This document shows, in pieces, positions 14,721 to 23,336 of a stretch of DNA of 43,215 nucleotides. The position numbers and the translations under genes were made by a program. Under the pieces are notes generated by a model. The model saw only the letters and a list, made by a program, of their open reading frames with translations, did not search any database and had not been told where the DNA came from. This DNA is from Desulfobacteraceae bacterium (lineage in GTDB: Bacteria > Desulfobacterota > Desulfobacteria > Desulfobacterales > Desulfosalsimonadaceae). The stretch lies in the NCBI GenBank assembly GCA_011390415.1, contig JAABSL010000324.1, positions 1 through 43,215 on the forward strand. The letters are read 5' to 3'. Each line of letters begins with the position of its first letter. Position 1 is the stretch's first letter.

Positions 14721-16148
14721 TTATTTTTGGGACATTTTCTGAAAAAGATCATACCCCCGAAGAATCTCATATGCCCGGTTGACCTGGGAATCCAGAAGCA
14801 GTGCATTGGAATCCGTGGAACTGTGTTCATAAAGCGCATCCCGCAGACGTACGATCTTTTCAATTTCTGTCAGATCCTCTTCTTTGCTGTCTTTGGCTTT
14901 GGCACCGGCGTCGGTTTCTCCGTCTTCGATCAACTCCTCAATGGCTTCTATCTCGCCTTCTTCGTCATCCCCCGTCAAATGATTCTTCAGGTCACCTTCC
15001 TTGATCAGGTTGGCATCAAACCCATCGCCTGCCGTCTCATCCAGAATCCGCCGTTTGACCACCAGATCCGGTATGATGCCTTCGGCCTGGATGGATTTGC
15101 CGCTGGGGGTATAATATCTGGCGATGGTATATTTCAGTGCATACCCGTCCCGCAAGGGTCGGACGGTCTGAACCGACCCTTTGCCGAAAGTGGTCGTTCC
15201 GATAACCAGGGCCCGGCCATTGTCCTGCAGCGCGCCGGCAACAATTTCCGAAGCACTGGCACTGCCGCCGTTTATAAGAAGGACAATGGGGTAATCGCCG
15301 GCATAACCATCATTGCGGGCTTTATACTCTTCGCCTTCTTTGCCTTCACGTCCCCGGATGCTTACGATGGTGCCGCTTTCAAGAAAAATATCAGAGACCT
15401 TGACTGCCTGATCCAGCAAGCCGCCCGGATTGTCCCGCAAATCCAGAATCAGCCCTTTTAACGGATCACTTGCTTTTTCCAGGTCTGCCAGGGCTTTTTT
15501 AACTTCATCGGTTGTATTTTCCCTGAAATTGGTTACCCACAGATACCCGTAGCCGGGCTTTAAGGTTAAGGAACGGACACTTTCCATGGGAATAATCTCC
15601 CGGTTCAGCGTCAGGTCCATTATTTCCGCGGCCCCTTTCCTGTAAATGCTTATTTCAACCGGTGTTCCCGGCTCACCCCGCATCAGCTTAACAGCTTCCC
15701 AAAGCATCATGTCTTTGGTCGGCTCACCGTCGACTTTGACAATAATATCCTGTGCCTGGACGCCGGCTTTGTATGCCGGTGTTCCCTCAATGGGGGAAAT
15801 CACCGTCAAACGCTTGTCCCGCATGGTGATCACAATGCCGATGCCGCCGAATTCTCCCTTGGTCTCGGTCTGCAGATCGTCAAACGCTTCCGGCGGCAGA
15901 AAAGACGAGTGGGGGTCCAGACTGTGGACCATGCCTTCAATGGCTTTTTCAATCAGCTCTTTGGTTTCCACCGTTTCAACATAATTATTTTCAATTTCAG
16001 CAATCACATCGGTAAAAAGCCGGAGCCCTTCATAGGTCTCGCTGTCCGGTTTGGCGGTGACAAACGCCACGGTTGCGGATACGACCATAAAAACAACAAG
16101 AAGGGTGAACAGCCCGCTTTTTAACCATTGCTTCTTTTCTTGGATCAT
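14721..16148 (-). CDS. ctpA: C-terminal processing peptidase (S41)
   Basis: 475 residues. A signal/anchor helix (12-32) is followed by an N-terminal helical part, a PDZ domain (about 90-175) and the S41 protease domain, with serine in GGSASASEIVAGAL and the general-base lysine in FGKGSVQT. The tail (about 385-475) is acidic and unassigned. It degrades periplasmic proteins from their C-termini; in other bacteria it trims peptidoglycan hydrolases. AAGGAG lies 7 bases before the ATG. It starts 12 bases after envC, so it belongs to the ftsEX-envC operon. Confidence 0.94.
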   Translation of the reverse strand: MIQEKKQWLKSGLFTLLVVFMVVSATVAFVTAKPDSETYEGLRLFTDVIAEIENNYVETVETKELIEKAIEGMVHSLDPHSSFLPPEAFDDLQTETKGEFGGIGIVITMRDKRLTVISPIEGTPAYKAGVQAQDIIVKVDGEPTKDMMLWEAVKLMRGEPGTPVEISIYRKGAAEIMDLTLNREIIPMESVRSLTLKPGYGYLWVTNFRENTTDEVKKALADLEKASDPLKGLILDLRDNPGGLLDQAVKVSDIFLESGTIVSIRGREGKEGEEYKARNDGYAGDYPIVLLINGGSASASEIVAGALQDNGRALVIGTTTFGKGSVQTVRPLRDGYALKYTIARYYTPSGKSIQAEGIIPDLVVKRRILDETAGDGFDANLIKEGDLKNHLTGDDEEGEIEAIEELIEDGETDAGAKAKDSKEEDLTEIEKIVRLRDALYEHSSTDSNALLLDSQVNRAYEILRGYDLFQKMSQK

Positions 16149-16160
16149 TAGGATCTCCTT

Positions 16161-17591
16161 TTAACTTTTATTTATCCATTCAAGCGGATCAACAGGATTC
16201 CCCTGATGGCGGATTTCAAAATAAAGCGACGGACCCGTCATTGAGCCGGTATCACCGACTGTGGCAATGACTTCTCCGGTTTCCACTTTTTCGCCTTTTG
16301 CCCTGAACAGTTCTTCGGCATGTGCATAAACGGTATGATAATTTTTACCGTGTGCAATTATAATCACATTACCGTAACCTTTCAACCAGCTTGAATATAT
16401 TGTTTGTCCGGAAAATACAGCGCGTATCGGGGCGCCCGGCCGGGACTCTATTTCAATGCCACTGCGAAAATTCGAAATCCCGGACTGCGGCTCAATATAT
16501 TTCCCGAATTTTGAAATAACTTTACCGTCAACCGGTATTTTTAGCAAGCCCTGATAAGCGGAAAAATTGTTATTCTTTTGCTGATCGGAACCGCTTTCCG
16601 CGCTCAGGGCAGTAATGGTTTTGTCCAGCTGGATGGACGCATTTTTCAGATATTTGATTGTGGCCAGGCGGTTTGTTTTTTTCTGCTTAATTTCAACCAG
16701 CAGGGCCTGGCGCTGCTGGTTTTCTTTTTCCAGTTCCGCGGCAGCCGCCCGATGCGCCTGGTTCAGGTTTTCTTTTTTGTTTTTTTCAACATTCAATGCA
16801 TCGACCAGGGCGGCCAGATGGTTTTTTTCCGCTGCCATCTGACTGATCACCTGATGGTCATACTTTAATATTTTCTCAACCGCTGACCGCCGCTGCATCA
16901 GGTCATACAGTGAGGTTGCCGAGGCCAGCAGGTTCAATTCGCCGAGTTTATGTAATTTGTATATCGAAATCAAGCGATTCACCGCATATCCGCTGCGCTG
17001 ATCCATGCTCTGCTGCGCCTGATCCACTTCCTTTTGCATGTCTGAAATACGGCCCGCCACGGCGGCCAGGTCGGATTCAATAACCGCCATCTGCTGCCGG
17101 ACGCGGCTGAGGGCCTGATCGGTTTTGTGAAGCGCGTCAATAATTTGTTTTTCTTTCCGGTTATATCGGGCCACTTCCTCGGTCTGCTGCCGGACTTTTT
17201 GCTCAATCTCTTTTGCCCGGGTCCTGGCAATGTCCAGATCCGTCTGACGGCCGTCGCTTACGGAATGAATGGTATATAATTTTATATATCGACTGCGGTC
17301 TGCGATATATCCCACATCCGATTCATGTATTATCTGGAGCCAGTCGCCTTCATGGGCCAGCACACGGACCTGGGCGTCTTTTTCCAGCACCTTGATGACC
17401 GGATATCCCGTCCCCGCGCCGTGACGCATATTCAGGCGGTCTGTCGCGACGACCCCGATTTCCCGGGTTTCAAATCCCTGCCCCGCCGGTGCCCAGATCA
17501 GGCAGAAAAAAAGGATGCCGACACAGATTAGAGTTTTAAAAATTTTCTGATTGAAAAATAGCACCCCACCCATCCAATTATCATGCTGCAT
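16161..17591 (-). CDS. envC: Murein hydrolase activator, EnvC-like
   Basis: 476 residues. A signal peptide (about 14-38) precedes an SH3-type domain (45-105), a long coiled coil (110-330) and a LytM/M23 domain (about 355-476). The zinc ligands are lost: RSGIEI stands where HRGIDI is expected, and SLYFEIR where HLHFEVR is expected. It should therefore lack peptidase activity and instead activate amidases under FtsEX control, as EnvC does. The ATG lies inside the end of ftsX (64-base overlap); an ATG at 17573 or GTG at 17564 is possible. Confidence 0.88.
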   Translation of the reverse strand: MQHDNWMGGVLFFNQKIFKTLICVGILFFCLIWAPAGQGFETREIGVVATDRLNMRHGAGTGYPVIKVLEKDAQVRVLAHEGDWLQIIHESDVGYIADRSRYIKLYTIHSVSDGRQTDLDIARTRAKEIEQKVRQQTEEVARYNRKEKQIIDALHKTDQALSRVRQQMAVIESDLAAVAGRISDMQKEVDQAQQSMDQRSGYAVNRLISIYKLHKLGELNLLASATSLYDLMQRRSAVEKILKYDHQVISQMAAEKNHLAALVDALNVEKNKKENLNQAHRAAAAELEKENQQRQALLVEIKQKKTNRLATIKYLKNASIQLDKTITALSAESGSDQQKNNNFSAYQGLLKIPVDGKVISKFGKYIEPQSGISNFRSGIEIESRPGAPIRAVFSGQTIYSSWLKGYGNVIIIAHGKNYHTVYAHAEELFRAKGEKVETGEVIATVGDTGSMTGPSLYFEIRHQGNPVDPLEWINKS

Positions 17592-18409
17592 AAAACGATT
17601 GTCAAAGCGAACCTGATGGTAATAAACCGTATTTCAAAAAAAGCAAAGATCGTTTCAGGGGCAAAATTCGGTATTGTCAGGGCAAATGCCAGATAAAGCA
17701 TTAATATACCGGCAATTCCGCCCAAAAAACCCTGGGCCACAGCGGCGAAAAACAGCGGGTATTTGATAAATTCCTCGTCCGCTCCGATGATTCTGATGAT
17801 TTCAATTTCTTCCCGCCGGGAATACATGATCAGCCGGATGGTATTGGCAATGATGAGCAGGGTGGCCATGAAAAAAATACTCACCAGGACCAGGCCGGTG
17901 ACCTTAAAAAGATTATAAATACCGCTGAACCGATACAGCCACTTCTGGGCATATTCCACATCGTCGACATACGGCAGTTGGGCAATCGTTTGGGCCAGTT
18001 TTTCAATGTCTTCAAGATTGCGGAAGGAATCTGCCAGGGTGATTTCAAAAGAATCCGGCAGGGGATTTTTATCCAGACTTTCCAGAAGCGAAGACTGCTG
18101 ACCGATCTTTTGCTGCAGGTCCCGGTACGCATCGTCTTTGGAAATAAATGCAATGGCGGCGACACCGTCCAAGCTTTCGATGCGTTGCTTTAAATCGGCC
18201 TGATGGGATTCTGCCGCCGTATCGTCTAAATACGTGATAATGCGGATGCCCTTTTGCCATGCATCCAGAAAATCGGTGGCATTATTGAAAAAAAGCGAAA
18301 ACGCGCTGACAATAAAAACCGACAACGCAATGGTTGCAATGCTCACCATATGCAAAAACTTATTGTTTACAATATCCGTAATCGCCCGCCGGGCAGCGAA
18401 TATCAGCAT
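17528..18409 (-). CDS. ftsX: Cell division protein FtsX
   Basis: 293 residues. One membrane helix near the N-terminus (about 20-42), a large periplasmic domain (about 45-160), then three C-terminal helices (about 170-195, 222-250, 260-290) give the FtsX/MacB-like topology. With FtsE it passes a conformational signal to the periplasmic activator, here the adjacent EnvC-like protein. It starts 16 bases after ftsE and overlaps envC. Confidence 0.93.
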   Translation of the reverse strand: MLIFAARRAITDIVNNKFLHMVSIATIALSVFIVSAFSLFFNNATDFLDAWQKGIRIITYLDDTAAESHQADLKQRIESLDGVAAIAFISKDDAYRDLQQKIGQQSSLLESLDKNPLPDSFEITLADSFRNLEDIEKLAQTIAQLPYVDDVEYAQKWLYRFSGIYNLFKVTGLVLVSIFFMATLLIIANTIRLIMYSRREEIEIIRIIGADEEFIKYPLFFAAVAQGFLGGIAGILMLYLAFALTIPNFAPETIFAFFEIRFITIRFALTIVLCSMIIGWVGCYFSIRKFLKL

Positions 18410-18425
18410 GAATAAGGTTTCCCGT

Positions 18426-19109
18426 CTAATCCGGGCCGGCCATCCGGCCTTTTTCCAGCCGGACCACCCTGCCGTTATGGTTTTGGATCATCTGCTGATC
18501 ATGGGTCGCAATGATAACCGTTGCCCCGCTTCTATGAACGGCCTGCAGCAACCGGAAAATGTGTGCCGCGGACTCCGGATCCAGGCTGCCGGTGGGTTCA
18601 TCGGCCAGAACAATTTCAGGCACCCCCACCATTGCCCGGGCAACCGCCACCCGCTGCTTCTCCCCTCCTGACAGCACCGGCGGGAATTCTTCAGCCCGGT
18701 CATCAATCCCCACATACGTCAGAACTTCCATGACCCGGGGATAAATTTCTTTGGGCTTTAATCCGCCAACCTCTAAGACCAGTGCCACATTCTGAAACAC
18801 CGTTTTTGTGGGAATCAGCTTAAAATCCTGAAATATGACCCCGAATTTGCGGCGAAGCCGGGGGACCTGTTTTCTTGAAATCCGGCCCAGATTCATTCCG
18901 TCAACAAGAATGGCGCCGGATGAAGCGGTCTCCCCATGATACAGAAGCTTGATCATCGTGGATTTGCCAGCGCCGCTGGGACCGGTCACAAAAACAAATT
19001 CATTTTTCCGGACATCCAGGGTTAAATTACGCAACGCTTCCATCTTGCCGTATCGCTTGGTGACATTAAACATCCGGATGATCAGATTGTTTTCCTGGTC
19101 AGGATACAT
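18426..19109 (-). CDS. ftsE: Cell division ATP-binding protein FtsE
   Basis: 227 residues from the ATG at 19109, chosen for the AAAGG six bases upstream; the frame is open further to 19199 but without a good site. ABC ATPase motifs are present: Walker [10 protein letters not shown]-loop FQDFKLIP, signature [14 protein letters not shown], Walker [13 protein letters not shown] and the switch His in THD. It is the first gene of the ftsEX-envC-ctpA operon. Confidence 0.95.
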   Translation of the reverse strand: MYPDQENNLIIRMFNVTKRYGKMEALRNLTLDVRKNEFVFVTGPSGAGKSTMIKLLYHGETASSGAILVDGMNLGRISRKQVPRLRRKFGVIFQDFKLIPTKTVFQNVALVLEVGGLKPKEIYPRVMEVLTYVGIDDRAEEFPPVLSGGEKQRVAVARAMVGVPEIVLADEPTGSLDPESAAHIFRLLQAVHRSGATVIIATHDQQMIQNHNGRVVRLEKGRMAGPD

Positions 19110-19170
19110 TTCAAACCTTTCCCTGATGAGGGTCGAACACATTAAATCTTTTCTTCGTTGACCTGGTCCG

Positions 19171-19199
19171 GTTTTATTGATAATTGATCTTCGAGTCAA
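19171..19199 (-). promoter_or_regulatory. Putative promoter of the ftsE operon
   Basis: On the minus strand TTGACT (19194-19199) and TAAAAC (19171-19176) are exactly 17 bases apart, with transcription expected to begin about 55 bases before the ftsE start. Confidence 0.5.
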
Positions 19200-19227
19200 G
19201 GAGTGCTGTTTCCAGTTTTTCTTGCTC

Positions 19228-19268
19228 CCCCCACTGATCCCATAAAAGCTTCTTCCACTCAGTGGGGG
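19228..19268 (+). promoter_or_regulatory. Strong hairpin with T-rich tail upstream of pyrE
   Basis: CCCCCACTGA (19228-19237) pairs perfectly with TCAGTGGGGG (19259-19268); the 21-base loop is followed by TTATTTTATTTA. It lies 110 bases before the pyrE start. It may be a terminator in the pyrE leader (attenuation) or one for upstream plus-strand transcription. Confidence 0.55.
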
Positions 19269-19378
19269 TTATTTTATTTATCGAAGATTTCCCATACAAT
19301 CAACAATTTTTGCCGGGCGTCAATGGCGGATCACCGGTTACCGATGATCATTGCTGCCGGCTAAAAGGAATTTTAAAA

Positions 19379-19933
19379 ATGAAACAGGAACTGATTGACC
19401 TGCTGTGCGAAAAATCTTTTCAATACACCGAAACGCCCTCGTTTAAACTGGCATCCGGCACCTTGAGCCGTTTTTACGTCAATTGCAAGCCCGTCACTTT
19501 GAGTCCCCGGGGCATGTACCTGATCGGCCATCTCGTTTTTGACGCCATCCGTGACTTGGATGTCGACGGCGTCGGCGGTCTTACTTTTGGTGCAGACCCC
19601 ATTGCCATGGCCGCCTCTTTTGTTTCCGAAATTAAGAAAAAACCGGTCAAAGCCTTTTCCATCCGCAAAGACCAGAAGGATCACGGCATCATCAAATGGA
19701 TCGAAGGTGACCTGGCGGCCGGGGACCGGGTCGCCATTGTTGAAGATGTGGTGACCACCGGCGGTTCCACAATCAAGGCGATTGAGCGCGCCCGCATGGA
19801 GGGCATAAAGGTCGAACGGATTATTGTGCTGGTTGACCGGCAGGAGGGCGGCATCGCAGCCATACAGAAACTGGTACCGGATGTGGTCTCCCTGATCACA
19901 AGAGATGAATTAATGGCCGTCTATAAGAAATAG
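19379..19933 (+). CDS. pyrE: Orotate phosphoribosyltransferase
   Basis: 184 residues from ATG 19379, with AAAGGA 9 bases upstream; the open frame to 19262 is not needed. The PRPP-binding motif reads [14 protein letters not shown]. It makes orotidine 5'-phosphate from orotate and PRPP in pyrimidine synthesis. Length is normal. A strong hairpin sits in the leader and a clear terminator follows. Confidence 0.95.
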   Translation: MKQELIDLLCEKSFQYTETPSFKLASGTLSRFYVNCKPVTLSPRGMYLIGHLVFDAIRDLDVDGVGGLTFGADPIAMAASFVSEIKKKPVKAFSIRKDQKDHGIIKWIEGDLAAGDRVAIVEDVVTTGGSTIKAIERARMEGIKVERIIVLVDRQEGGIAAIQKLVPDVVSLITRDELMAVYKK

Positions 19934-19952
19934 AAAAGACATTGATTGGATT

Positions 19953-19985
19953 AAAAAAAGCCCGCATTCATGCGGGCTTTTTTTT
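19953..19985. terminator. Bidirectional terminator between pyrE and queD
   Basis: AAAAAGCCCGCA (19955-19966) pairs with TGCGGGCTTTTT (19971-19982) around TTCA, with runs of A before and T after, so it works on both strands. Confidence 0.93.
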
Positions 19986-20355
19986 ACGGCATAATATACG
20001 TGGCGCAGGAATCATCCGACTCCCAGACCCCAACCCGGGAAACGCCGACACCGGGAACGGAAATCTTGGCCTGCATGGTTTCGGCAATATAACGGGCAAT
20101 ATTTTCAGACGACGGATTGCCGTCATCAAACAAATTCAGTTCATTCAGATACTTATGGTCCAGAGAATCGATGATTTCGTTCAAATGAATTTTAATTTCG
20201 CCAAAATCCATTAACACACCGGCACTGTTTAGTTCTTCGCCGGCAATATATAGTTCCACCCGCCAGTTATGGCCATGAAGATTTTCACACTTTTCCGCAA
20301 CCATTTTCAACTGATGCGCGGCAGCAAAACGGGAGACGACTTTCAATTCATACAT
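19984..20355 (-). CDS. queD: 6-carboxytetrahydropterin synthase (QueD)
   Basis: 123 residues. Zinc-binding histidines occur in AAAH (His14) and LHGH (27 and 29), the catalytic Cys is in EKCENLHG, and the pterin-anchoring Glu is in GVWESD. It converts dihydroneopterin triphosphate to 6-carboxytetrahydropterin in queuosine/7-deazaguanine synthesis. No other que genes lie nearby. It follows dnaJ on the same strand by 130 bases. Confidence 0.92.
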   Translation of the reverse strand: MYELKVVSRFAAAHQLKMVAEKCENLHGHNWRVELYIAGEELNSAGVLMDFGEIKIHLNEIIDSLDHKYLNELNLFDDGNPSSENIARYIAETMQAKISVPGVGVSRVGVWESDDSCATYIMP

Positions 20356-20485
20356 TTTATAATTTATCCTGTTCTATCGGGTTTTAAAACGGGGCCGGCA
20401 TATCAGCACAACCGGCACCGGTTTAAGAGAATTCAACTCCTGACCGCTTGTCCGGTGGATGCTCCGGTGAATGCCCGGGAAAATT

Positions 20486-21601
20486 TTATTTGGCCGCCTT
20501 GGCGGATCCGCCCTTAAAAAGGCGTTTTATTTTTTTGGTTATTTTTTCAGATTCCAGCCTGTCAAATTCCTTTAACAGCTCTTCCTGTTTTTTACTCATA
20601 TGCTTGGGGGTTTTCAAATCCACCTGGACAATCTGATCCCCCCGGATGTTTGAACGGATGGAGGGAATGCCCTGGCCGGGCAGCCGGAACGTATCGGCGT
20701 ACTGAGTCCCTTTAGGAATTTTGAGGGTTTCTTCACCGGTTAAGGTGGGCACCGTTATTTCGCCGCCCAATGCCGCCTGAACAAATGAAAGCTCAATGGT
20801 GCTGATGACATCGTTATGATGCCGCTTGAAAGATTCATGCGGTTTCACATTGATAAATACATACAGATCTCCGGGAGGACCGCCCCGGACACCGGGTTCC
20901 CCTTCACCGGTCAGTTTGAGCTTTGAGCCGTTGTCCACGCCTGCGGGAATTTTTAAAGATACTTTCTTTTTGACGATTATCCGCTGCTGCCCCCGGCACT
21001 GGGGACAGGGTTCCTTGATGACCTGGCCGGCGCCCCGGCACTGCGGGCAAGTACTTTTGACCGAAAAAAAGCCCTGGGTTCTGACAAACTGTCCGGTTCC
21101 GCGACACTGGGCGCATGTTTCAGGATACGTCCCCGGTTTGGCGCCGCTGCCCTCACACGTGGGGCAGGTCTCGTACTTTTCAATATCGATCTCCGTTTCC
21201 AACCCGAATGCCGCTTCCATAAAATCGATTACCAGGTCATAGCGCAGGTCATTGCCCCGCTGGGCGCTGCTTCTCCCCCCCCGATTGGTACGAAACCCAA
21301 AAAAATCTTCAAAAATATCCCCGAAACTGGAAAACACATCTTCAAATCCGCCGCCGGAGCCGCCGTTCATTCCTTCCAGTCCCCGATGGCCGAACTGATC
21401 GTAAACCTGTCGCTTCTTCGGGTCGGACAACACACTGTAAGCTTCCGATGCTTCCTTGAACAGATCTTCCGCTTTCTGGTCCCCGGGGTTCCTGTCCGGA
21501 TGATACTTTAACGCCACTTTTCGATATTTGGTTTTCAACTCGCCATTATCGACATTGCGATCAACACCGAGAACCTCGTAGTAATCTCTTTTTGAACTCA
21601 T
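20486..21601 (-). CDS. dnaJ: Chaperone DnaJ
   Basis: 371 residues. The J domain has HPD at 34-36. A Gly/Phe-rich region follows (77-110), then the zinc domain with CPTCEGSG, CAQCRGTG, CPQCRGAG and CPQCRGQQ (the last lacks the usual final Gly), then the C-terminal substrate-binding domains. It is the DnaK co-chaperone. dnaK and grpE are not in the window. A TATAAT on the minus strand (21631-21636) may be its -10. Confidence 0.95.
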   Translation of the reverse strand: MSSKRDYYEVLGVDRNVDNGELKTKYRKVALKYHPDRNPGDQKAEDLFKEASEAYSVLSDPKKRQVYDQFGHRGLEGMNGGSGGGFEDVFSSFGDIFEDFFGFRTNRGGRSSAQRGNDLRYDLVIDFMEAAFGLETEIDIEKYETCPTCEGSGAKPGTYPETCAQCRGTGQFVRTQGFFSVKSTCPQCRGAGQVIKEPCPQCRGQQRIIVKKKVSLKIPAGVDNGSKLKLTGEGEPGVRGGPPGDLYVFINVKPHESFKRHHNDVISTIELSFVQAALGGEITVPTLTGEETLKIPKGTQYADTFRLPGQGIPSIRSNIRGDQIVQVDLKTPKHMSKKQEELLKEFDRLESEKITKKIKRLFKGGSAKAAK

Positions 21602-21705
21602 TTATTTTCCAAAAGGCCCTAACTTATTCAATTATAATAAAAAAAAACATTCCGCCAGGTAGATACGACCGAATGAATAACAATACCGGTTATCTATAAA
21701 ACACT

Positions 21706-21733
21706 TTGACAGCAATTGCGATTATGGTATGAA
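21706..21733 (+). promoter_or_regulatory. Putative promoter of the menG/ubiE unit
   Basis: TTGACA (21706-21711) and TATGAA (21728-21733) are 16 bases apart, about 57 bases before the start codon. Confidence 0.5.
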
Positions 21734-21790
21734 AGCGAAGATACAGATTATCCTTGGCGATACATTAATGCATAAATTCAGATTGTCAAT

Positions 21791-22555
21791 ATGGAACTTG
21801 ATTTTATCAAAGAGATGTTTGATTCGATTGCACCGCGGTATGATTTTTTAAACCGCCTGCTCAGCTTGCGGCAAGATGTTTACTGGCGCCGGACCATGAT
21901 CAGCGCGCTTCGCCTGCCGCAACATGCAGCGGTGCTCGATGTGGCCTGCGGTACCGGGGATGTTCTGATTGAAATCCTGAACCAGACCGACAGTCCCGGA
22001 CTCCTTGCGGGCGTGGATTTTGCCCCCGAAATGCTGAAACTGGCCCACCGCAAGCTGACGCAACCCCCTACTCGTTCCGCGGTTTCACTGATTGCCGGCA
22101 ATGCACTTTATCTGCCGTTTGCCCCCGGTTCCTTTGATGCGATCACCATTGCCTTCGGCATCCGCAATATTATGGATCGGGAAACGGCTTTGCGCCGGTT
22201 CTTTCATTGTTTAAAACCCGGCGGCAGAGTGGCGGTCCTGGAACTGGCCACCCCTGCCAACCCGTTCTTTTTGTCCCTTTACCTTTTTTATTTCTCACGG
22301 ATACTGCCGTTTATCGGCGCACTTTTCTCAAAACATTTAAAAGCCTATGATTATCTGCCCGCCTCCGTTATTAATTTTCCTCCCCCGGAAAAATTTGCCG
22401 CTGTTATGAAACAGGCGGGATTTGATAAAATCCAGTGGCGCCGCCTGACACTGGGCATTGCCACAATTCATATTGGGCAAAAGCCCCTGTCACAAGATAA
22501 CAGATTGACAATGAACCCAAAAAACATACCATTCGAACCACAGGAGATCAGATGA
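21791..22555 (+). CDS. menG: Demethylmenaquinone methyltransferase
   Basis: 254 residues, an AdoMet methyltransferase of the UbiE/MenG family: FDSIAPRYDFLNRLLS at the start, LDVACGTGDV for AdoMet binding, AFGIRNIMD and LKPGGRVAVLE later. In an anaerobe it most likely methylates demethylmenaquinone. The frame runs past the usual end (about residue 235) with a short tail, and its stop overlaps the next gene (ATGA). No strong ribosome binding site is seen. Confidence 0.9.
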   Translation: MELDFIKEMFDSIAPRYDFLNRLLSLRQDVYWRRTMISALRLPQHAAVLDVACGTGDVLIEILNQTDSPGLLAGVDFAPEMLKLAHRKLTQPPTRSAVSLIAGNALYLPFAPGSFDAITIAFGIRNIMDRETALRRFFHCLKPGGRVAVLELATPANPFFLSLYLFYFSRILPFIGALFSKHLKAYDYLPASVINFPPPEKFAAVMKQAGFDKIQWRRLTLGIATIHIGQKPLSQDNRLTMNPKNIPFEPQEIR

Positions 22556-23286
22556 AACGCAAAACCCTATTAATTATGCTATTCATACTTTTAATCACAG
22601 GCATCGCTTCTGCTGAAGAAGAAAAAAGCATTACCGGTTCCGGGGAAGTCGGGCTGCTGATCACCACGGGTAATTCGGAAACCGATTCCGTAAACGCCAA
22701 AGCCGGTTTAAAATATGAAAAAGGCCATTTGCTCGGTCAGATCGATCTGGCCGCCCTTTACAGTTCTGAGGAAGTTGAAGAAGACGGCGAAAAAGAGGAC
22801 CAGGTATCTGCGGAAAAATACAATTATTCCGCAAAAGTCGGCTACAAATTCAATCCGGTCAGTTATGTCTTTTTAAATGCCGACTACGAGGATGACCGGT
22901 TTTCCGGATATGATTATAAAACAACGTATTCCGCCGGTTACGGCCGGAAACTGATTGACACGGACACCGTCAAACTCAACATCGAAGCCGGCCCCGGTTA
23001 CCGGTATGACAAAGTAGAGGGCGGGGATGCCAACGATGAAGCCATACTCCGCGGATATGCCATGTTCAACTACAAATTTTCCGATTCGGTCTCCTTTCAG
23101 CAGGATCTTACCGTCGTCACCGGCTCGGACAATACCAACACCAAATCCGTCACGGCCCTGAAATCCCAGATTCTGGGCGCTTTGTCCATGAAAGCCGCAT
23201 ATACGGTAAACCACAACACCGATGTCCCGGCAGACACGGAAAAGACCGATACGGAAACCGCGTTGACGCTGGTGTATGATTTTTAA
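22552..23286 (+). CDS. DUF481 outer-membrane beta-barrel protein
   Basis: 244 residues. A signal peptide (1-20, ending ASA) precedes alternating short beta strands typical of DUF481: ITGSGEVGLLITTGNSETDSVNAK at the start, GYKFNPVSYVFLNADYEDDRF in the middle, and a terminal Phe as in barrel proteins. The function of the family is unknown. AGGAG lies 6 bases before the ATG, which overlaps the menG stop. Confidence 0.85.
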   Translation: MKRKTLLIMLFILLITGIASAEEEKSITGSGEVGLLITTGNSETDSVNAKAGLKYEKGHLLGQIDLAALYSSEEVEEDGEKEDQVSAEKYNYSAKVGYKFNPVSYVFLNADYEDDRFSGYDYKTTYSAGYGRKLIDTDTVKLNIEAGPGYRYDKVEGGDANDEAILRGYAMFNYKFSDSVSFQQDLTVVTGSDNTNTKSVTALKSQILGALSMKAAYTVNHNTDVPADTEKTDTETALTLVYDF

Positions 23287-23336
23287 TCGGTATTAAAAAA
23301 TTTTCAGCGCCAAAAAATTTAAGGGGAACATCTTCA

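Noticed and set aside
21631-21636. TATAAT on the minus strand as the dnaJ promoter
   Set aside because: No acceptable -35 at 16-18 bases, so not listed as a promoter.
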